Positions 35,301 to 46,200 of a DNA stretch of 64,000 nt are shown here, piece after piece. The notes below the pieces were generated by a model, which had not been told where the DNA came from, did no database searches, and saw nothing but the letters and a program-made list of their open reading frames with translations. Source of the DNA: Xiphophorus maculatus. Its lineage: Eukaryota > Chordata > Actinopteri > Cyprinodontiformes > Poeciliidae. Position numbers and translations under genes: made by a program. The stretch's first letter is position 1, and every line of letters begins with the position of its first letter. The DNA lies in NCBI RefSeq assembly GCF_002775205.1, contig NC_036447.1, positions 6,374,501 through 6,438,500 of the forward strand. Direction: 5' to 3'.

Positions 35301-35352
35301 TGCCCTCAACTATGAAGTTCCCAAACCAGCAGCAGTACAGTGGAATAAGTAG
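29305..35352 (+). CDS. mrpl45: Mitochondrial ribosomal protein L45 (complete gene, 8 exons)
   Basis: Nuclear-encoded component of the mitochondrial 39S large ribosomal subunit. It has a Tim44-like fold and sits near the polypeptide exit tunnel, linking the ribosome to the inner membrane. The joined exons give 315 aa, against 306 in human, with no frame break. Residues 1 to about 35 form a basic, Arg-rich, Ser/Thr-containing presequence-like start ([19 protein letters not shown]). [44 protein letters not shown] and [10 protein letters not shown] match human MRPL45. The gene is divergent from npepps and convergent with gpr179. The start is the first ATG in a YY1-type context. Identity is near certain. 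Confidence 0.96.
29368..30259 (+). other. mrpl45: mrpl45 intron 1
   Basis: No gene. About 29621-30090 looks like an old dispersed repeat, with 'gggccggtcc' near one end and 'gggggcctgacac' near the other; the family is not identified. Confidence 0.5.
30260..30455 (+). CDS. mrpl45: mrpl45 exon 2
   Basis: Residues 22-86 plus one base. Contains [19 protein letters not shown] and ends NIACS. The acceptor is CTCCCAG. Confidence 0.93.
30576..30693 (+). CDS. mrpl45: mrpl45 exon 3
   Basis: Completes Ala87 (G|CG), then encodes [20 protein letters not shown] and [12 protein letters not shown], and two bases of an Ala codon. Confidence 0.94.
30731..31230 (+). mobile_element. Fold-back repeat family A, copy 1
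   Basis: Internal inverted segments: 'caatcagagccaggagg' with 'ggtcttagc' on one side and 'gcactaagatcctcccc' on the other. The right end 'gtaaactgcagcttta' is the inverse of the family's left end. Lies in mrpl45 intron 3. Confidence 0.6.
31260..31358 (+). CDS. mrpl45: mrpl45 exon 4
   Basis: Contains [11 protein letters not shown] and [11 protein letters not shown], the start of the Tim44-like domain. Ends with two bases of Gln; donor GTAAGA. Confidence 0.94.
31359..32861 (+). other. mrpl45: mrpl45 intron 4
   Basis: Holds family B copy 1 (31935-32243). Otherwise no recognised gene. Confidence 0.65.
31935..32243. mobile_element. Fold-back repeat family B, copy 1
   Basis: Starts 'cactgcaaaaac' and ends in its inverse, 'ttttcagtgcagtg'; inner arms carry 'gtacacttgaaataagac' and its inverted relative. 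Long inverted arms and no coding frame suggest a MITE. Confidence 0.65.
32862..32910 (+). CDS. mrpl45: mrpl45 exon 5
   Basis: 49 bp: [16 protein letters not shown], aligned with human DRLHTLVTEHCFP. Donor GTAAGT. Confidence 0.94.
32997..33146 (+). CDS. mrpl45: mrpl45 exon 6
   Basis: 50 codons, phase 0. Contains [17 protein letters not shown] and [14 protein letters not shown]. Confidence 0.96.
33410..33830 (+). repeat. Dispersed repeat family H, copy 3
   Basis: Contains 'cagagggcgccgctggtcat', then 'aatcaagatggcggtgg', shared with the npepps intron 1 copies. Lies in mrpl45 intron 6. Confidence 0.6.
33916..34089 (+). CDS. mrpl45: mrpl45 exon 7
   Basis: 58 codons, phase 0: [33 protein letters not shown] and [15 protein letters not shown]. 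Confidence 0.96.
34437..34935. repeat. Dispersed repeat family G, copy 3
   Basis: Starts 'agggttgaaacaatgaatc' and has the 'cagactcaaaaaggcca' phrase, as in npepps intron 10. Lies in mrpl45 intron 7. Confidence 0.5.
35254..35352 (+). CDS. mrpl45: mrpl45 exon 8 (C-terminus and stop)
   Basis: 32 residues plus [23 protein letters not shown] and a short tail. Human reads TVMIPGPQLKPEEEYEEA here. Confidence 0.95.
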   Translation, partial: TVAIPGPELKPWEEFDALNYEVPKPAAVQWNK

Positions 35353-35624
35353 GTCAGCAGGGGGCGCTGGTCATTACATTAAACTGAGGACATTAAGGAA
35401 ATACTCATGACATTGAATTTTTGGATGGAGTTACTCTTGCTTGAGGAGGAAACCATGCTTTGTTTTTTTCTGCTTCCTTCTATTAAGAAAAAATCTTTTA
35501 GATTTTGACAGATGTGAAGAAAAATCTGAGTTTTGGTTCAAACAACCTGCTCTGCTCTGAAGTCACCAGATCAACATCATTTTTTGTTATGCTTGTGAGA
35601 ATAATTTTATTTGTACATGCGAGA

Positions 35625-35630
35625 AATAAA
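35625..35630 (+). terminator. mrpl45: Candidate mrpl45 polyadenylation signal
   Basis: AATAAA about 270 nt after the stop. A second AATAAA is at 35880-35885. Either could be used. Confidence 0.45.
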
Positions 35631-36772
35631 AATGCACAGAGCTCTAGAAACGGAGTGGTTTATTTCTGCACCAAATGTACAAGAGGCCGACTTCTGCAGT
35701 GGAAAATGAATATTGCTAATAATGATGGTTCTACCTGCTTTTCTTCACAAGGCAAATCATGGATTGTGTTGCAGTAATCCATACATATGTTTAAAAAGAC
35801 GTGATACAAATATGATACAGAGCTTACAAAATAACTTGACAAACACAAAATAGTTCTCGGTTTGATGGTGAATTCTCTGAATAAACCATTTTCTTGCGTT
35901 CTGAGATGTACATGTAAGCATAATTTCTCTTATGTTGTAGGAACGTTATTATGCCACAAACATGAATTAAATGAAATGTAAAAATTATTGTCATCCTTGG
36001 TAGAGATTACATTTCGATAAAAAAATTGCATTAATGTTTGACATGGTAAAGTTTTACTTCTAAGGTAAAGAAAGGGTTTCTGTTATTCTGGAAAAAGTAG
36101 ATTTTTTTTCATTTTCTGTTTCTAATTTTGATGGGTTTTATAGCTATTTTTAAATCTATACCAAATACCAAAAAATAATTCAAGAGTAATTCTTTTAGAT
36201 CTATGCTTCTTGCCATTTGGTTGGAAACTATGTACTTTTAGTAGTTAAGTCTAAAAACAAATAAAAACATGGAACTCTAAAAATAAAATTTTCTGCAGTT
36301 GATATTTATGAAAAATTATAAGCTGTATTTGGTAATTTGCAGCTCTAAACAAATTTTATTTATCAGGACTGAGGTCAAAAAATTTCTCTTTGGATCGTAA
36401 AGGTTGCGTACCCACAGCCTAGAGTTTTAACTAAATTTGAGTTTCCTTTAAATAACATTTTGTTGAAAAGCATTAAGCATTCATTGAAAAGCAGGATTCC
36501 CATACTGCATTTAAATCTCTCATAGCTGCAGGTTTAAGATCAGACTTAAACAAGCACGCATTAGACCCATAATAAAAAAAACTGACACAAAATACGTTTT
36601 CATTTAAAAAGGAGAGTGAAAGCAGGAGCTGTTATTGCCATTCAATGTGCCATTACCTGCAAAAGCAACATGGGATGTAATAATACGCAAAAGTAGAAAA
36701 TAAAACTTGTTTGCAAAACATAAGTAATTGAGTAATCTTTATGACAGATCTCACAACCAAACCAAACAACCA

Positions 36773-37180
36773 AAAACAAAGTCTTGCCAAGTATTTTTTT
36801 TTCTAGTTTGTAGTGAAAATATTTTAATGCACTTGAAATAAGACTAAACTAGCTTATAAGTAACTTTTCAGCAGGATAAAGGATCTGGTTTAAAGTCAAT
36901 AATTTCTTAATATTAATGTAAAAGTTCTAGTTCCACTGCCAAATTAATTAATTTATCTTGGGGGGGGGGGGGGGGGGGGAACTCGTTTATAAATTAAATA
37001 ATCTTCCAGTTGAACTACTACTTTCCATGAAATTTAAGGACTTATTGACTTAAAACAAGCTTCTATATCTTGCTGATAAATTACTTGTAAGTTAGGTTTG
37101 TCTTATTTCAAGTGTACAAAGATATTTGCACTAGAAACTAGACTCAAAATACTTGGTAAAATATTGTGTTTTACAGTGTA
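36773..37180. mobile_element. Fold-back repeat family B, copy 2, with a poly-G centre
   Basis: Inverted arms carry 'cacttgaaataagact' on the left and 'gtcttatttcaagtgtac' on the right. Between the arms is a 20-G run. Confidence 0.65.
36960..36979 (+). repeat. Poly-G run of 20
   Basis: Twenty uninterrupted G at the turn of the family B fold-back element; it could form G-quadruplex structures. Confidence 0.9.
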
Positions 37181-37234
37181 TAGTTCAATGTTAGGGTTGA
37201 CAGTAACTGCTGCCAACTCAAATAGCAGAAAGCG

Positions 37235-37240
37235 TTTATT
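37235..37240 (-). terminator. gpr179: Candidate gpr179 polyadenylation signal
   Basis: AATAAA on the minus strand 18 nt after the stop. That would give a very short 3' UTR; another AATAAA lies at 36355-36360. Confidence 0.3.
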
Positions 37241-37257
37241 GTTTTTTCCTTTTGATT

Positions 37258-40236
37258 TCATAAATCAGGTGGGAAAACGAGAGCCTCAGCAGCACACTCT
37301 GCATCATCTTCCTCATCTTCCTCTGGGATGTTCTCAGGCTCCCATGTAAAGACGTCTGTAGTATTGTCTGTAAATGAGCCTGATGTGCTCCTGATGATGT
37401 CCCACGGACACAAAGCGTCACGCCGACCCAAAGCCAAGTTGGCTTTAGACTCGTCCGCCTGCTCCGTGTCCATGTCTCCTGGAGTCTCATCTTCGAGAGT
37501 CCTCCGGTTGTCTGTGACATCTGCGTCACTGATGGTAGACAAAACATTTTCTGCAACAGTTGTGGAAACTTTTATGTCATCTCCCTGTTCTTTGATACTG
37601 GATTGACAAACATCTTTGTCTTTAGTTTCTTCTGTCTCCCATGGGCAAATATCTGTCCGTGTGCTGTCTTGCTTTTTCAGCACTTTTGGGTCTTCTGTTT
37701 CCCATGGACACACATTTTCTCTAATACTGTCCTGCTTTTTTAAGACATTAGATTCTTCGTTTTCCCATGGACACACGTTTTCTCTAATGCTGTCCTGCTT
37801 TTTTAAGACATTAGATTCTTCGTTTTCCCATGGACAAACATCTTCTTTTATGCTATCTTGTCTTTTTGTAACTATAGCGTCTTCTGTGTCCCATGGACAA
37901 ACATCTGCCAAAGGATTGTCCTTGTTTTTGAGAATTTTTGGATCATCTGTCTCCCATGGACAGACGTCTGCCCTACCACTGTCTTGCTTTCTTAACACTT
38001 TTGATGGGCTTTGCAGCCCTTGAGACTCCGTTTTGGACACTTCCTTTTTTTCACAAGACTTGGTCTCCCATGGACAAACATTCACCCTGTTGCTATCTGT
38101 CCCTTCAGTTTTTTCAGATACATCAGGTTTGTCTTGATGGCCAGTTTCCCAGCGACACACATCTTTGTTCACAGTCATTTGCAAAGCAGAGTCTTTGTGT
38201 GAATGTTCTATGTCTCCCGCTTCCCATGGGCAAATATCTTCCATGGGTTTAGGTGGATCAGGGAAATCCCATGGACAGCTTTCAGCTGCTTTGGACAGTT
38301 GTGTACTTGAATTCAGGGCAGGGGATGTTGTGTTGTGTGCTTTGGTAACTTTTATAACTTCTGTGGATGAACTGGGATAGATGGCAGATTTCATGACTTC
38401 TTGTTGAAAAGGTACCATCAGCGTACCTTTGTTTCTTGCAGGATTTAGGTTTTCATATGTACTTTCATCCTTGTCCTGAACCTCCCAGGGACAAACATTT
38501 GCATATTCACTGTCTTGTCTTATTGAAATTTGGGGAGTTTCTACATTCTCCCAGGGACAAACGTCTACTTTAAAAGCTTGAGTTTGTGGATCTTTGGATG
38601 TCGTAGATTGGGGAGTGACTGGAATATCTTGTGATTCCCAAGGAAATGCTTCAACCCTAGTCTTCTCTTGTCCACTCAAAGTCCTTTGGTCTTGTGATTC
38701 CCATGGACAAACATTTGAGCGCTCCATCACCTGGGATTCCTGCGAACAGATGTTTGCTTTGATGCTCTGCTGCTTCTTTGGTCCTTCTCCTGGTTGTGCA
38801 GAACTTTCTCCATCCCAAGGACAAACATCTGTGTAAGACGCATTGACAGTTGGCCTGATACGATTGCTGCCTCTTCGACGAGTTGAAGGGGTTCTTGAGC
38901 TGCTTATGGTCTCCCGGGAACTTATGCTACTACGTTTGCTGCTCTGCCTTGATAGAAACACATGTTCGTGGCTGCCCTCTTTTTGAGGATCATCAGCATC
39001 AGCAGGGGAAATGGTTGATCTTACAATCACAATCCTTCGTGGGCTTCTATCAGAAGAATCTGTAGAAGACAGTCTGACGGCATTCTGCTTTACAAGGCTG
39101 GGCTTTCCATCTGTTGTTGACATACTAAATTTCTGCAGTGACTTCTTGTCCATGCTTGGACGCCTACTGGATGATCCAGACACTGGTGTTGTGGAGGCAC
39201 TCTCCTGGCTTTTTTGGGAATCCTCCCTGTTTAAATGTATCTCCTTACTGAACTTGCTACTGTCAACAGATGACATAAAAGATTTCACAGAGAGCCACTT
39301 ATTAGTGGTGGTGCGGAAAGATAAGACTCGTTGATTCTTCGTCACCTGGGGTCTTGGTGTACCTGGCGCACTTGCAGACACAGTTACTGGGGTTTTAGGT
39401 GACACGGTGTCAGCTTGGGAGTTTTTGTCCATTGAAGGAGTCTTCTCAACAGGCGTCAGATGGTCCCAGGGACAAACAAGCGCTTGTGGGGAGGGTAACT
39501 CCTTTTCTTCACTGTCCTTTGGGCTTGCGTATGTAACATGCTTTGTGTTCTTGTCCCCTGATTGTTCTGGTTCCACCTCCCAGGGACAGACCTCAGCCTT
39601 GTCAAATGATTCAGACTGGAGGGCACTCCGCGTCTGATCGCTAATGGAAAGGCTCTGCTTTGACTGCATTGCACTTCCACCAGATATCTTTGGGATGTTC
39701 TCTATGGAATGGGTGGTAGAGGAGCTTAGGCTCCAGGATTTATGAAGCCTTGTGTGATCAGGATGCAGCAGATTGGTATCGATTGTCAAGTTCAGAGCAC
39801 TGGCGGACTTGCACACCCCAATTGGAATATCCAGGGAGTCAGTCTCAGATCGCTGGGAGGATCTCTTCACAGAATTGGCCCTTAACGTAGAGTCACGGAA
39901 TGAGGAGCCTCTCTCTCTCACATAATGATGATCATTTTGGGACTTGCATATAAACGATGAATGGGATTTTATTGAACTTCTGTAGCTGATACTTACAGAA
40001 TCTGGCGCCATCCTAAATGAATCGGAGTGACTCCCACGTCTAATGCGGAAGGATCCATCCCTCTCTTCACGGCTGCACTGCCGACTTACGGTTTCTGGGA
40101 ACTCAGCAATTTTTTTGATAAGCGATCTTCCCAGTGCACATCGAGAACTGCGCTTCTTTGAGAGATGAGGGTTGTTTGCTGTCATCTTCTTCACCTTGTG
40201 GACCTCTAACTGGGCATACAACTTCTTAAGCTCATC
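37258..40236 (-). CDS. gpr179: gpr179 exon 11 (cytoplasmic tail, CPW array, stop)
   Basis: Residues 711-1702. The open frame extends to an ATG at 40245, but the acceptor ATGAATAAG|GATGAG puts the exon start at 40236, giving DDFQ|DELKKLYAQLE as in GPR158/179. Early part: NNPHLSKKRSSR and PETVSRQCS. The rest is Ser/Lys/Glu-rich, low complexity and disordered-looking, with 16 CPW[ED] motifs and three decayed ones. Confidence 0.94.
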   Translation of the reverse strand, partial: DELKKLYAQLEVHKVKKMTANNPHLSKKRSSRCALGRSLIKKIAEFPETVSRQCSREERDGSFRIRRGSHSDSFRMAPDSVSISYRSSIKSHSSFICKSQNDHHYVRERGSSFRDSTLRANSVKRSSQRSETDSLDIPIGVCKSASALNLTIDTNLLHPDHTRLHKSWSLSSSTTHSIENIPKISGGSAMQSKQSLSISDQTRSALQSESFDKAEVCPWEVEPEQSGDKNTKHVTYASPKDSEEKELPSPQALVCPWDHLTPVEKTPSMDKNSQADTVSPKTPVTVSASAPGTPRPQVTKNQRVLSFRTTTNKWLSVKSFMSSVDSSKFSKEIHLNREDSQKSQESASTTPVSGSSSRRPSMDKKSLQKFSMSTTDGKPSLVKQNAVRLSSTDSSDRSPRRIVIVRSTISPADADDPQKEGSHEHVFLSRQSSKRSSISSRETISSSRTPSTRRRGSNRIRPTVNASYTDVCPWDGESSAQPGEGPKKQQSIKANICSQESQVMERSNVCPWESQDQRTLSGQEKTRVEAFPWESQDIPVTPQSTTSKDPQTQAFKVDVCPWENVETPQISIRQDSEYANVCPWEVQDKDESTYENLNPARNKGTLMVPFQQEVMKSAIYPSSSTEVIKVTKAHNTTSPALNSSTQLSKAAESCPWDFPDPPKPMEDICPWEAGDIEHSHKDSALQMTVNKDVCRWETGHQDKPDVSEKTEGTDSNRVNVCPWETKSCEKKEVSKTESQGLQSPSKVLRKQDSGRADVCPWETDDPKILKNKDNPLADVCPWDTEDAIVTKRQDSIKEDVCPWENEESNVLKKQDSIRENVCPWENEESNVLKKQDSIRENVCPWETEDPKVLKKQDSTRTDICPWETEETKDKDVCQSSIKEQGDDIKVSTTVAENVLSTISDADVTDNRRTLEDETPGDMDTEQADESKANLALGRRDALCPWDIIRSTSGSFTDNTTDVFTWEPENIPEEDEEDDAECAAEALVFPPDL

Positions 40237-43200
40237 CTTATTCATGTGAAGAAAGCAGGAAATTGGTGTTGGGATTGAGCAGAAAGTTGAAATGACAGAG
40301 AGGAAAAGACAATGAAAGAAACAAGTCAGAGGAAAGTCTAAATGTCATTTTTATGTCAGGAGAAAACATTGGGGGCGTACTGAAGAAAAGGTAAATAAAG
40401 GTCATAAATTTGACTCAACATGCCTTCTACTAAATTATGTAAACAGTATCACATTTAGATATCTTGGGATTTTCTCTACATTTGGTAAATTACAGTTAAA
40501 CCAAATATTTACATGCACGGTATAAACAAAAACCCCCAACATATTTTGTCCTTTTAAGCTGTATGACTAACCTCTGCCATTTTCCTGACAAGAACCAGTG
40601 TTGCTGATTCAGATTTTGATTTCCATCTTGCAAATTTCCCCCTATTTCACATTACCTAACCCATCAGTCTGAGATTACGTTCGCACAGAAGGCAAATTAG
40701 ATCCAAATCCAATTTTGTTTGCCCATATGCAACTTTTTCCAATTACAACTTTTTTCCCCAAAGGATCTGGCTTGTGCCACTTCATAAGTCGTACTCATCT
40801 GATGGATTTCAGAACGTCTGCAGTCAGAATGGTCATGATGCATTTTTTCCAACTTTTATGTCAATAATGCGAGACGTGCATCAAAATTCTGCACCAAAAG
40901 AAGTGAAATGCTGTATATCTGGGGGTAAACATTGGCTGCAGCTAGCAGTGCTTTCTTTTTTCTTAGCTTCCTTTGTCTTGTTATAATCTTGTGGTAACAC
41001 TGTCGGATCGCACTGCTCAACAACTTCTACGTTCTACTTTTGAGCATCCGGGTCAGAAACTGTTCACACATAAGTCTGAGTGTGGTAACATTTAATTAGT
41101 ACAATGAACTATAATGTAAAAGAAAAAAAATCTGATGTTGGGAGAATCAAAATTGAGTTTACAGTATCAAGACTTGCTGTGTGAACATTTAGTCTCATCA
41201 AGGCTATGGGAAGTGTCAATGAATTTCCAAACTGTTTTCTGGCTTATTCCTGTCTGAGGGGCCTTTCAGCCCATTTGATATGGCTGTACTTTCCCAGGCC
41301 GTTTATATTTGCATACAACTGTTTGAACAGATGGCACCTTCAGGCATTTGAAATAATTCTTCCTGATATCTTGCCTGATTTCCTTTGGCTATAACAGGTG
41401 TTTGAGGTGCTGGCTTGAAACACCTGCATAGGTTCATTATTCTAATGAATCTTATTTGAATTAGAAGGAGGTACTCTTATCTAACTCTAAATGAAGATAA
41501 GTTTAGTCTGATCTTAAAAAATGTCTTTTTGGGGTAAACATCTCATTTTAACTGCATGCTGTAGTTTTAAAGCCTCCCACAGGTGTGAGGGCACATGAGA
41601 CTTTACCTGAAAGTCATCTGGGTCCATACTGCGCTCGCTCCAAGCAGAACAAAAGCTGTTGTTCAGGTACGAGGCAGAACGTCGCAGATCCATTTCATCT
41701 TCATACACTTCTGCTGCTATCTCCTCTTTTCTGGCCTTAGGCTCGTAAAAAAACTGCAGAAGATACACAAGTACATGGAAGCGTAACATATAAGAAAAAC
41801 TGGTGCTGTATAGAGATTAACAAATAAACTGAATGTTAGGTTTGTCCATATTAAAGAAGCAGTGGAAAACCAAATAGAATAACAAAATCTTTCAAAATGT
41901 GAGTTCTGTATAATACGTCCCCAACTGTATGTGGCTAAGTCAGAACAAAACTGTTTTTATTTGGCGACAAAACTACCACTAACTTCGATTTCTGACTATT
42001 AAATTCAGCGACTGTCAAAAAACGTAGGGATCACATTCAAAAAGGATTTAAAATTTAACATATCATCAAAGTAGTTCAGTCTGGGTTTTATCATCTACAC
42101 CAGGGGTCCCCAAACTCGGTCCTCGAGGGCCGGCATCCTGCATGTTTAGTTCCAGGGAGAGTTTGGAGACCCCTGATCTACACCAACTATGATCACACTT
42201 TAAACTCACACTTCCAGACGGAGAAACAATCGGCTTCACGTCAATTTTAGGATAGGTTTTAAACTTTTATTAATTGTTCCTAAAGCTCTTAACAGCCTTG
42301 CTCCCCATTTTGTATCCTCGTTATTGAGCTTCTCTATTTGCACCAGCTCCTTTTGGTCAGTCAATATTTACTTATGGTTCTTGTGGTTACAAAGTACTTA
42401 TGTTGATTTGACAAAGCATTTTGGAATAAACTTTCACTAGATCTTCAATCTATAACTGAATTTGGCCTATTTAAATAAAAGCTCAAAACCTTTTTTATTC
42501 AGGCAAGTTTTTAATACCTAAAAATGTGATGGAACTTCTGGTTTTATTTACCTTCTTTTATCTACCTTGTTTTTACCATGTTTTATGTTAAAACAGAAAA
42601 CATTTTAAATATTTTGTTCACCAATGTTGCTGATGTGTAAAGGGCTATATAAATAAATACTTGATTGGTTTTGTGAGGATTTGAGTTTTTCTGTGTGTTT
42701 ATTTAGGTTTCTGTTGTCCCGCTACCTCTTGATTGTTCCCAGCTGTGTCTCGTTTCCCTGATTAGCCTCTATGTATTTAATCCCACCTGTGTGCCTTGGC
42801 GAGTCCTTGTTTAGTGCAGCGTCAAGTCTGTCATCTAGTCCGCAGTCTATGTGATTATTACCAGTTGCTACCAGTTTTGAGCTATTAGCCTTCTGCTCAT
42901 CTGTGCTGCCTGGATTATTGTACTGATTCATCATTAAATTCATCATTTCTCATCACTGCCTGGGTCCACTGCATCTGCCTCACCACTCTACAACCGCTAT
43001 TCATGACGGGTTTAAGTATAAATGAAAATTTTATTATCTCGGAGCAAATTTTTTTAAGTTGCATTGCAACTTTTGCTTTTCTAACAAACTGCAAACCCAT
43101 ACATTTCATGTAAAAGTTAAATACCTTTGGAACGAGGAGCAGCGTAAGTGTAACTGTGATGGTGACATGGGTGTGCATGAAGGAGAGCAGCAACATCCAG

Positions 43201-46200
43201 TCAGGATGCAGAGACTGAAAGGTGAACCTAATGGAAGATGGAAGCACATTATTAACGCTCGCTGAGCACAGTTTGTACTTCAGAGTACACACGAAATGCT
43301 GAAAGGGTTGCCTTACCGAAACAGGTGGAACATGGAGGAGAGCAGGAGCTCGTTGTGGATGGCGATGCCCATGTAGCGAGGCTCATGAAAGGCTGAGGGA
43401 ACCGGCCTGACAGCGGTCCACAGGGAGCTGCCCCAGCACAGGAACAGGAGCTCGGCTGGAGTAAAAAATGGACCGAATTAGTGTTCGATTAGTAAATAAT
43501 AAATATTTATTTGCTATCATTTAACAAACTCACACCTTCTGAGTGAGAAGGAACCATTTTCTTCCAGTGCAAACATTTAGAAAAAGACAAAATTTTGTTG
43601 CACTGCAAAAACACAACACTTTACCAAGTATTTTTATTTAGTTTCTAGTGCAAATATCTCTTGAAATAAGCCAAAACTAACTTGCAGGTAACTTTTCAGA
43701 AAGACATGGGAGCTTGTTTTAAGTCAATAACTCCTTAATATTGATGAGAAAGGACTGGTTATAAGCGGAATAATCTGCCATCGGAACAGTGGTTGAGTGT
43801 TTCAGCATCTTCGCAGTTTTCTGGAAGTTTGTTCTAGATTTGTGGTACATAGAAGCTGAATGCTGCAGAATCCATACAGCAGCTTTAAAGTTTCATGTAA
43901 CTTTAGTATTTTTTTTATTTGTTGAATTATCATCATGTCTTGACAGTATACTATGATACAGATAATCTGTCTTCTCCCAGTGCAAACTAGAAACAACCAA
44001 TGACAGCCTCATGAGCAGCGCCACATAATCTCGTGTGCCGCTGCTCATCCCTCTCTACTTTTACCTGCTAAGCTGCAGCTAACAGAGAATGACATGAATG
44101 CTAAGGCTAGTTAGCATAGCCACTGATGGCAGTGAATAAACTGTTTTCCTGTAATGTTATGTCACTTCTTTGCCATTAGCACATTTAGCAGCGCGTACAT
44201 GAGGATGATTGACTGTGCTAAGACCCGCCTCCTGGCTCTGATTGGCTGTTTTTGGTTGGGAAAAGAGTGTTTTTTTTCAGATGGCAATAACTCTAGGTGG
44301 ATAAGATAGATTTTTTTCACATATGATCAGTTTTATAACAAACTCATGACATGGCGACAGTTTTAACAAATCTTTGAAAACCTTTTTCTTTATCAAGGTT
44401 ACATACTGCACCTTTAAGTCTATTCTCTGAGATACAGAGAGTCAGTGTAAGGACTGTAGATCTGGAGTGATGTGCTCCATCTTCCTGGTTTTAGTCAGAA
44501 GCGAGCAGCAGCAATTTCTATCGGCTGTAGCTGTTTAATTAATTCGTGAAGACACTGTTGCAGTAATCAATGAGACTAAAGATAAAGATTATTTTCTAGA
44601 TCTGCAGCAAACTGTTTTCTGCTCTCTGCTGTTATTTGATCTCAATGGGATGCGGTGGAACAACGTCTTGGGAAAGCAAAAGGTGTTCCAACCGGGTAAC
44701 AACAAGGTGTATCTCGCAAAAGATCCAATTTTTAGTAGGCTGCTTAGTTCGTATTCATTGCAGTTGAAATAAATAACTGATAAATAGTCTAATAGTATTT
44801 ACCAATATCAATAATCATGTCTTCTGCCCACACTCACCCACAGCCATCATATAGTCCCAGCGGTCCAGGTAGCACAGGGTGAATCCCTGGCCGTCTGACG
44901 TTGTAGCAGTAACAAAAACAGGGATGTTCCTGTCTCGGTTCTGGAGCACACCCACGGTCCACGCACACAGGAACCAGCTGACCGTCATCAGCATCACTCC
45001 CAGAATCCTCAGCAGGTGGAGGCTGGATATGTAGGGCATTCTCTGGGCCGTCCGAGAAAGGAACACCTTCAGCACCCTGGTCAGGGAGAGAGGCAGTCAG
45101 AGTTGCACTGCACAGCTTTAAGTTGAGATAAAGTCCAATCTGTCTATTATTATTATTATTATTATTATTATTTTTTTTTTTACAGAAGAGGGAAAATAAT
45201 GTGACCTTCATCAACAGGCATTTTGATAAAAGGGGCAGTATTTTGTGCTATTCATTTTATAGCACAATTGAGTAGCTATATTAGATTCAGTAGTTATAAA
45301 AATGCTAACTATAACTAAAAAGACAATTTCCTTTTTTTTCTAACAGATTGAAATTGGGCCTCTGTCTCTTTCTGTTCTTTGTGAAACTCCCTTCAGGAAG
45401 TCATCGCCACCTGGTTCCTCTACTAACACTTTAACATAGTTTTAACCAACGTTTCACTAACAAGGAGGTCGTAAATTCATGTAAAGCTAAAAAAAAAGTT
45501 AACTTTACATAACACTGCTCCTTTAAATATGCGGACGATAGTGAGAAGCTGCGTTTTCATGAACCAAAAAAATTGCTCAAAATGAAATTAAGAAAATAAA
45601 TTAGACAAAACTAAAAAAAAATTGACAAAAAGTTTTTGCGTTAGAGTGAGGTGGTTTTTCAGCGTATCCAAACACTTTTTTCACGTCACACCCGAGTCGA
45701 GCGGTCAACAGCCGGATGTTACAACTGGCAGAAGAAGACAGGGAGGGGATGGAGGATGATGGCTTGTTTCTGCTTTTTACGGACTGTGTGCAGCTAGCTC
45801 CTCCAGGGCTCTCACAGCATCGCACAGTTCATAAAAAGTTCTGTCATTCGAACGTGTTGAACCCAAAGCTCTTCTGTAAAATGGCCGACTACAGTTTTCC
45901 CAAAACGCCGCTCCCGTAGCCGCCGCCAAATGCAGGAGGTTTGTTGCTCCTCTGATGACTGAGACGATTACTAACTAGCGCCATGACTGAATTATGAATA
46001 TATGTCTCATGTAAATGTTCACATCCTACTAATGACTTATCGCATGAATAAGCTTATTTATGTGTGATTTTAATTTAATTTCTTAGTGATTTTAATTCAA
46101 TCTCTTTGTGCTGCCTTTTGTAAGTTAAGATGGACCAGCAAGGGTGAAAACCGCACTAGAACGCCCCCTGGTGGATATTTTGTTATGCTTTGGTGACGCT

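Larger units (their letters stand above)
35353..37257. other. mrpl45/gpr179 convergent 3' region
   Basis: The two genes end tail to tail 1.9 kb apart. The left part is the mrpl45 3' UTR with AATAAA candidates. The right part is a family B repeat with a 20-G run. No other gene is visible. Confidence 0.7.

Noticed and set aside
37098-37349. ORFs beginning MSYF.C.KIFALET at 37098 and 48627 that look like a protein family
   Set aside because: Both come from the arms of family B fold-back repeats; the similarity is due to the repeat, not to a gene.
37616-38023. Plus-strand open frame of 135 codons opposite the gpr179 last exon
   Set aside because: It mirrors the repeated CPW units of the true minus-strand exon (recurring SHGQ/SHGH in the antisense frame). 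Shadow of the real gene.
40237-40245. ATG at 40245 as an independent start of a 995-aa protein
   Set aside because: The AATAAG|GATGAG acceptor and phase-0 junction to exon 10 show that this ORF is the last gpr179 exon. The ATG is intronic.
45601-45919. Small overlapping ORFs on both strands
   Set aside because: They lie within family F repeat copy 3, with no conserved protein features.
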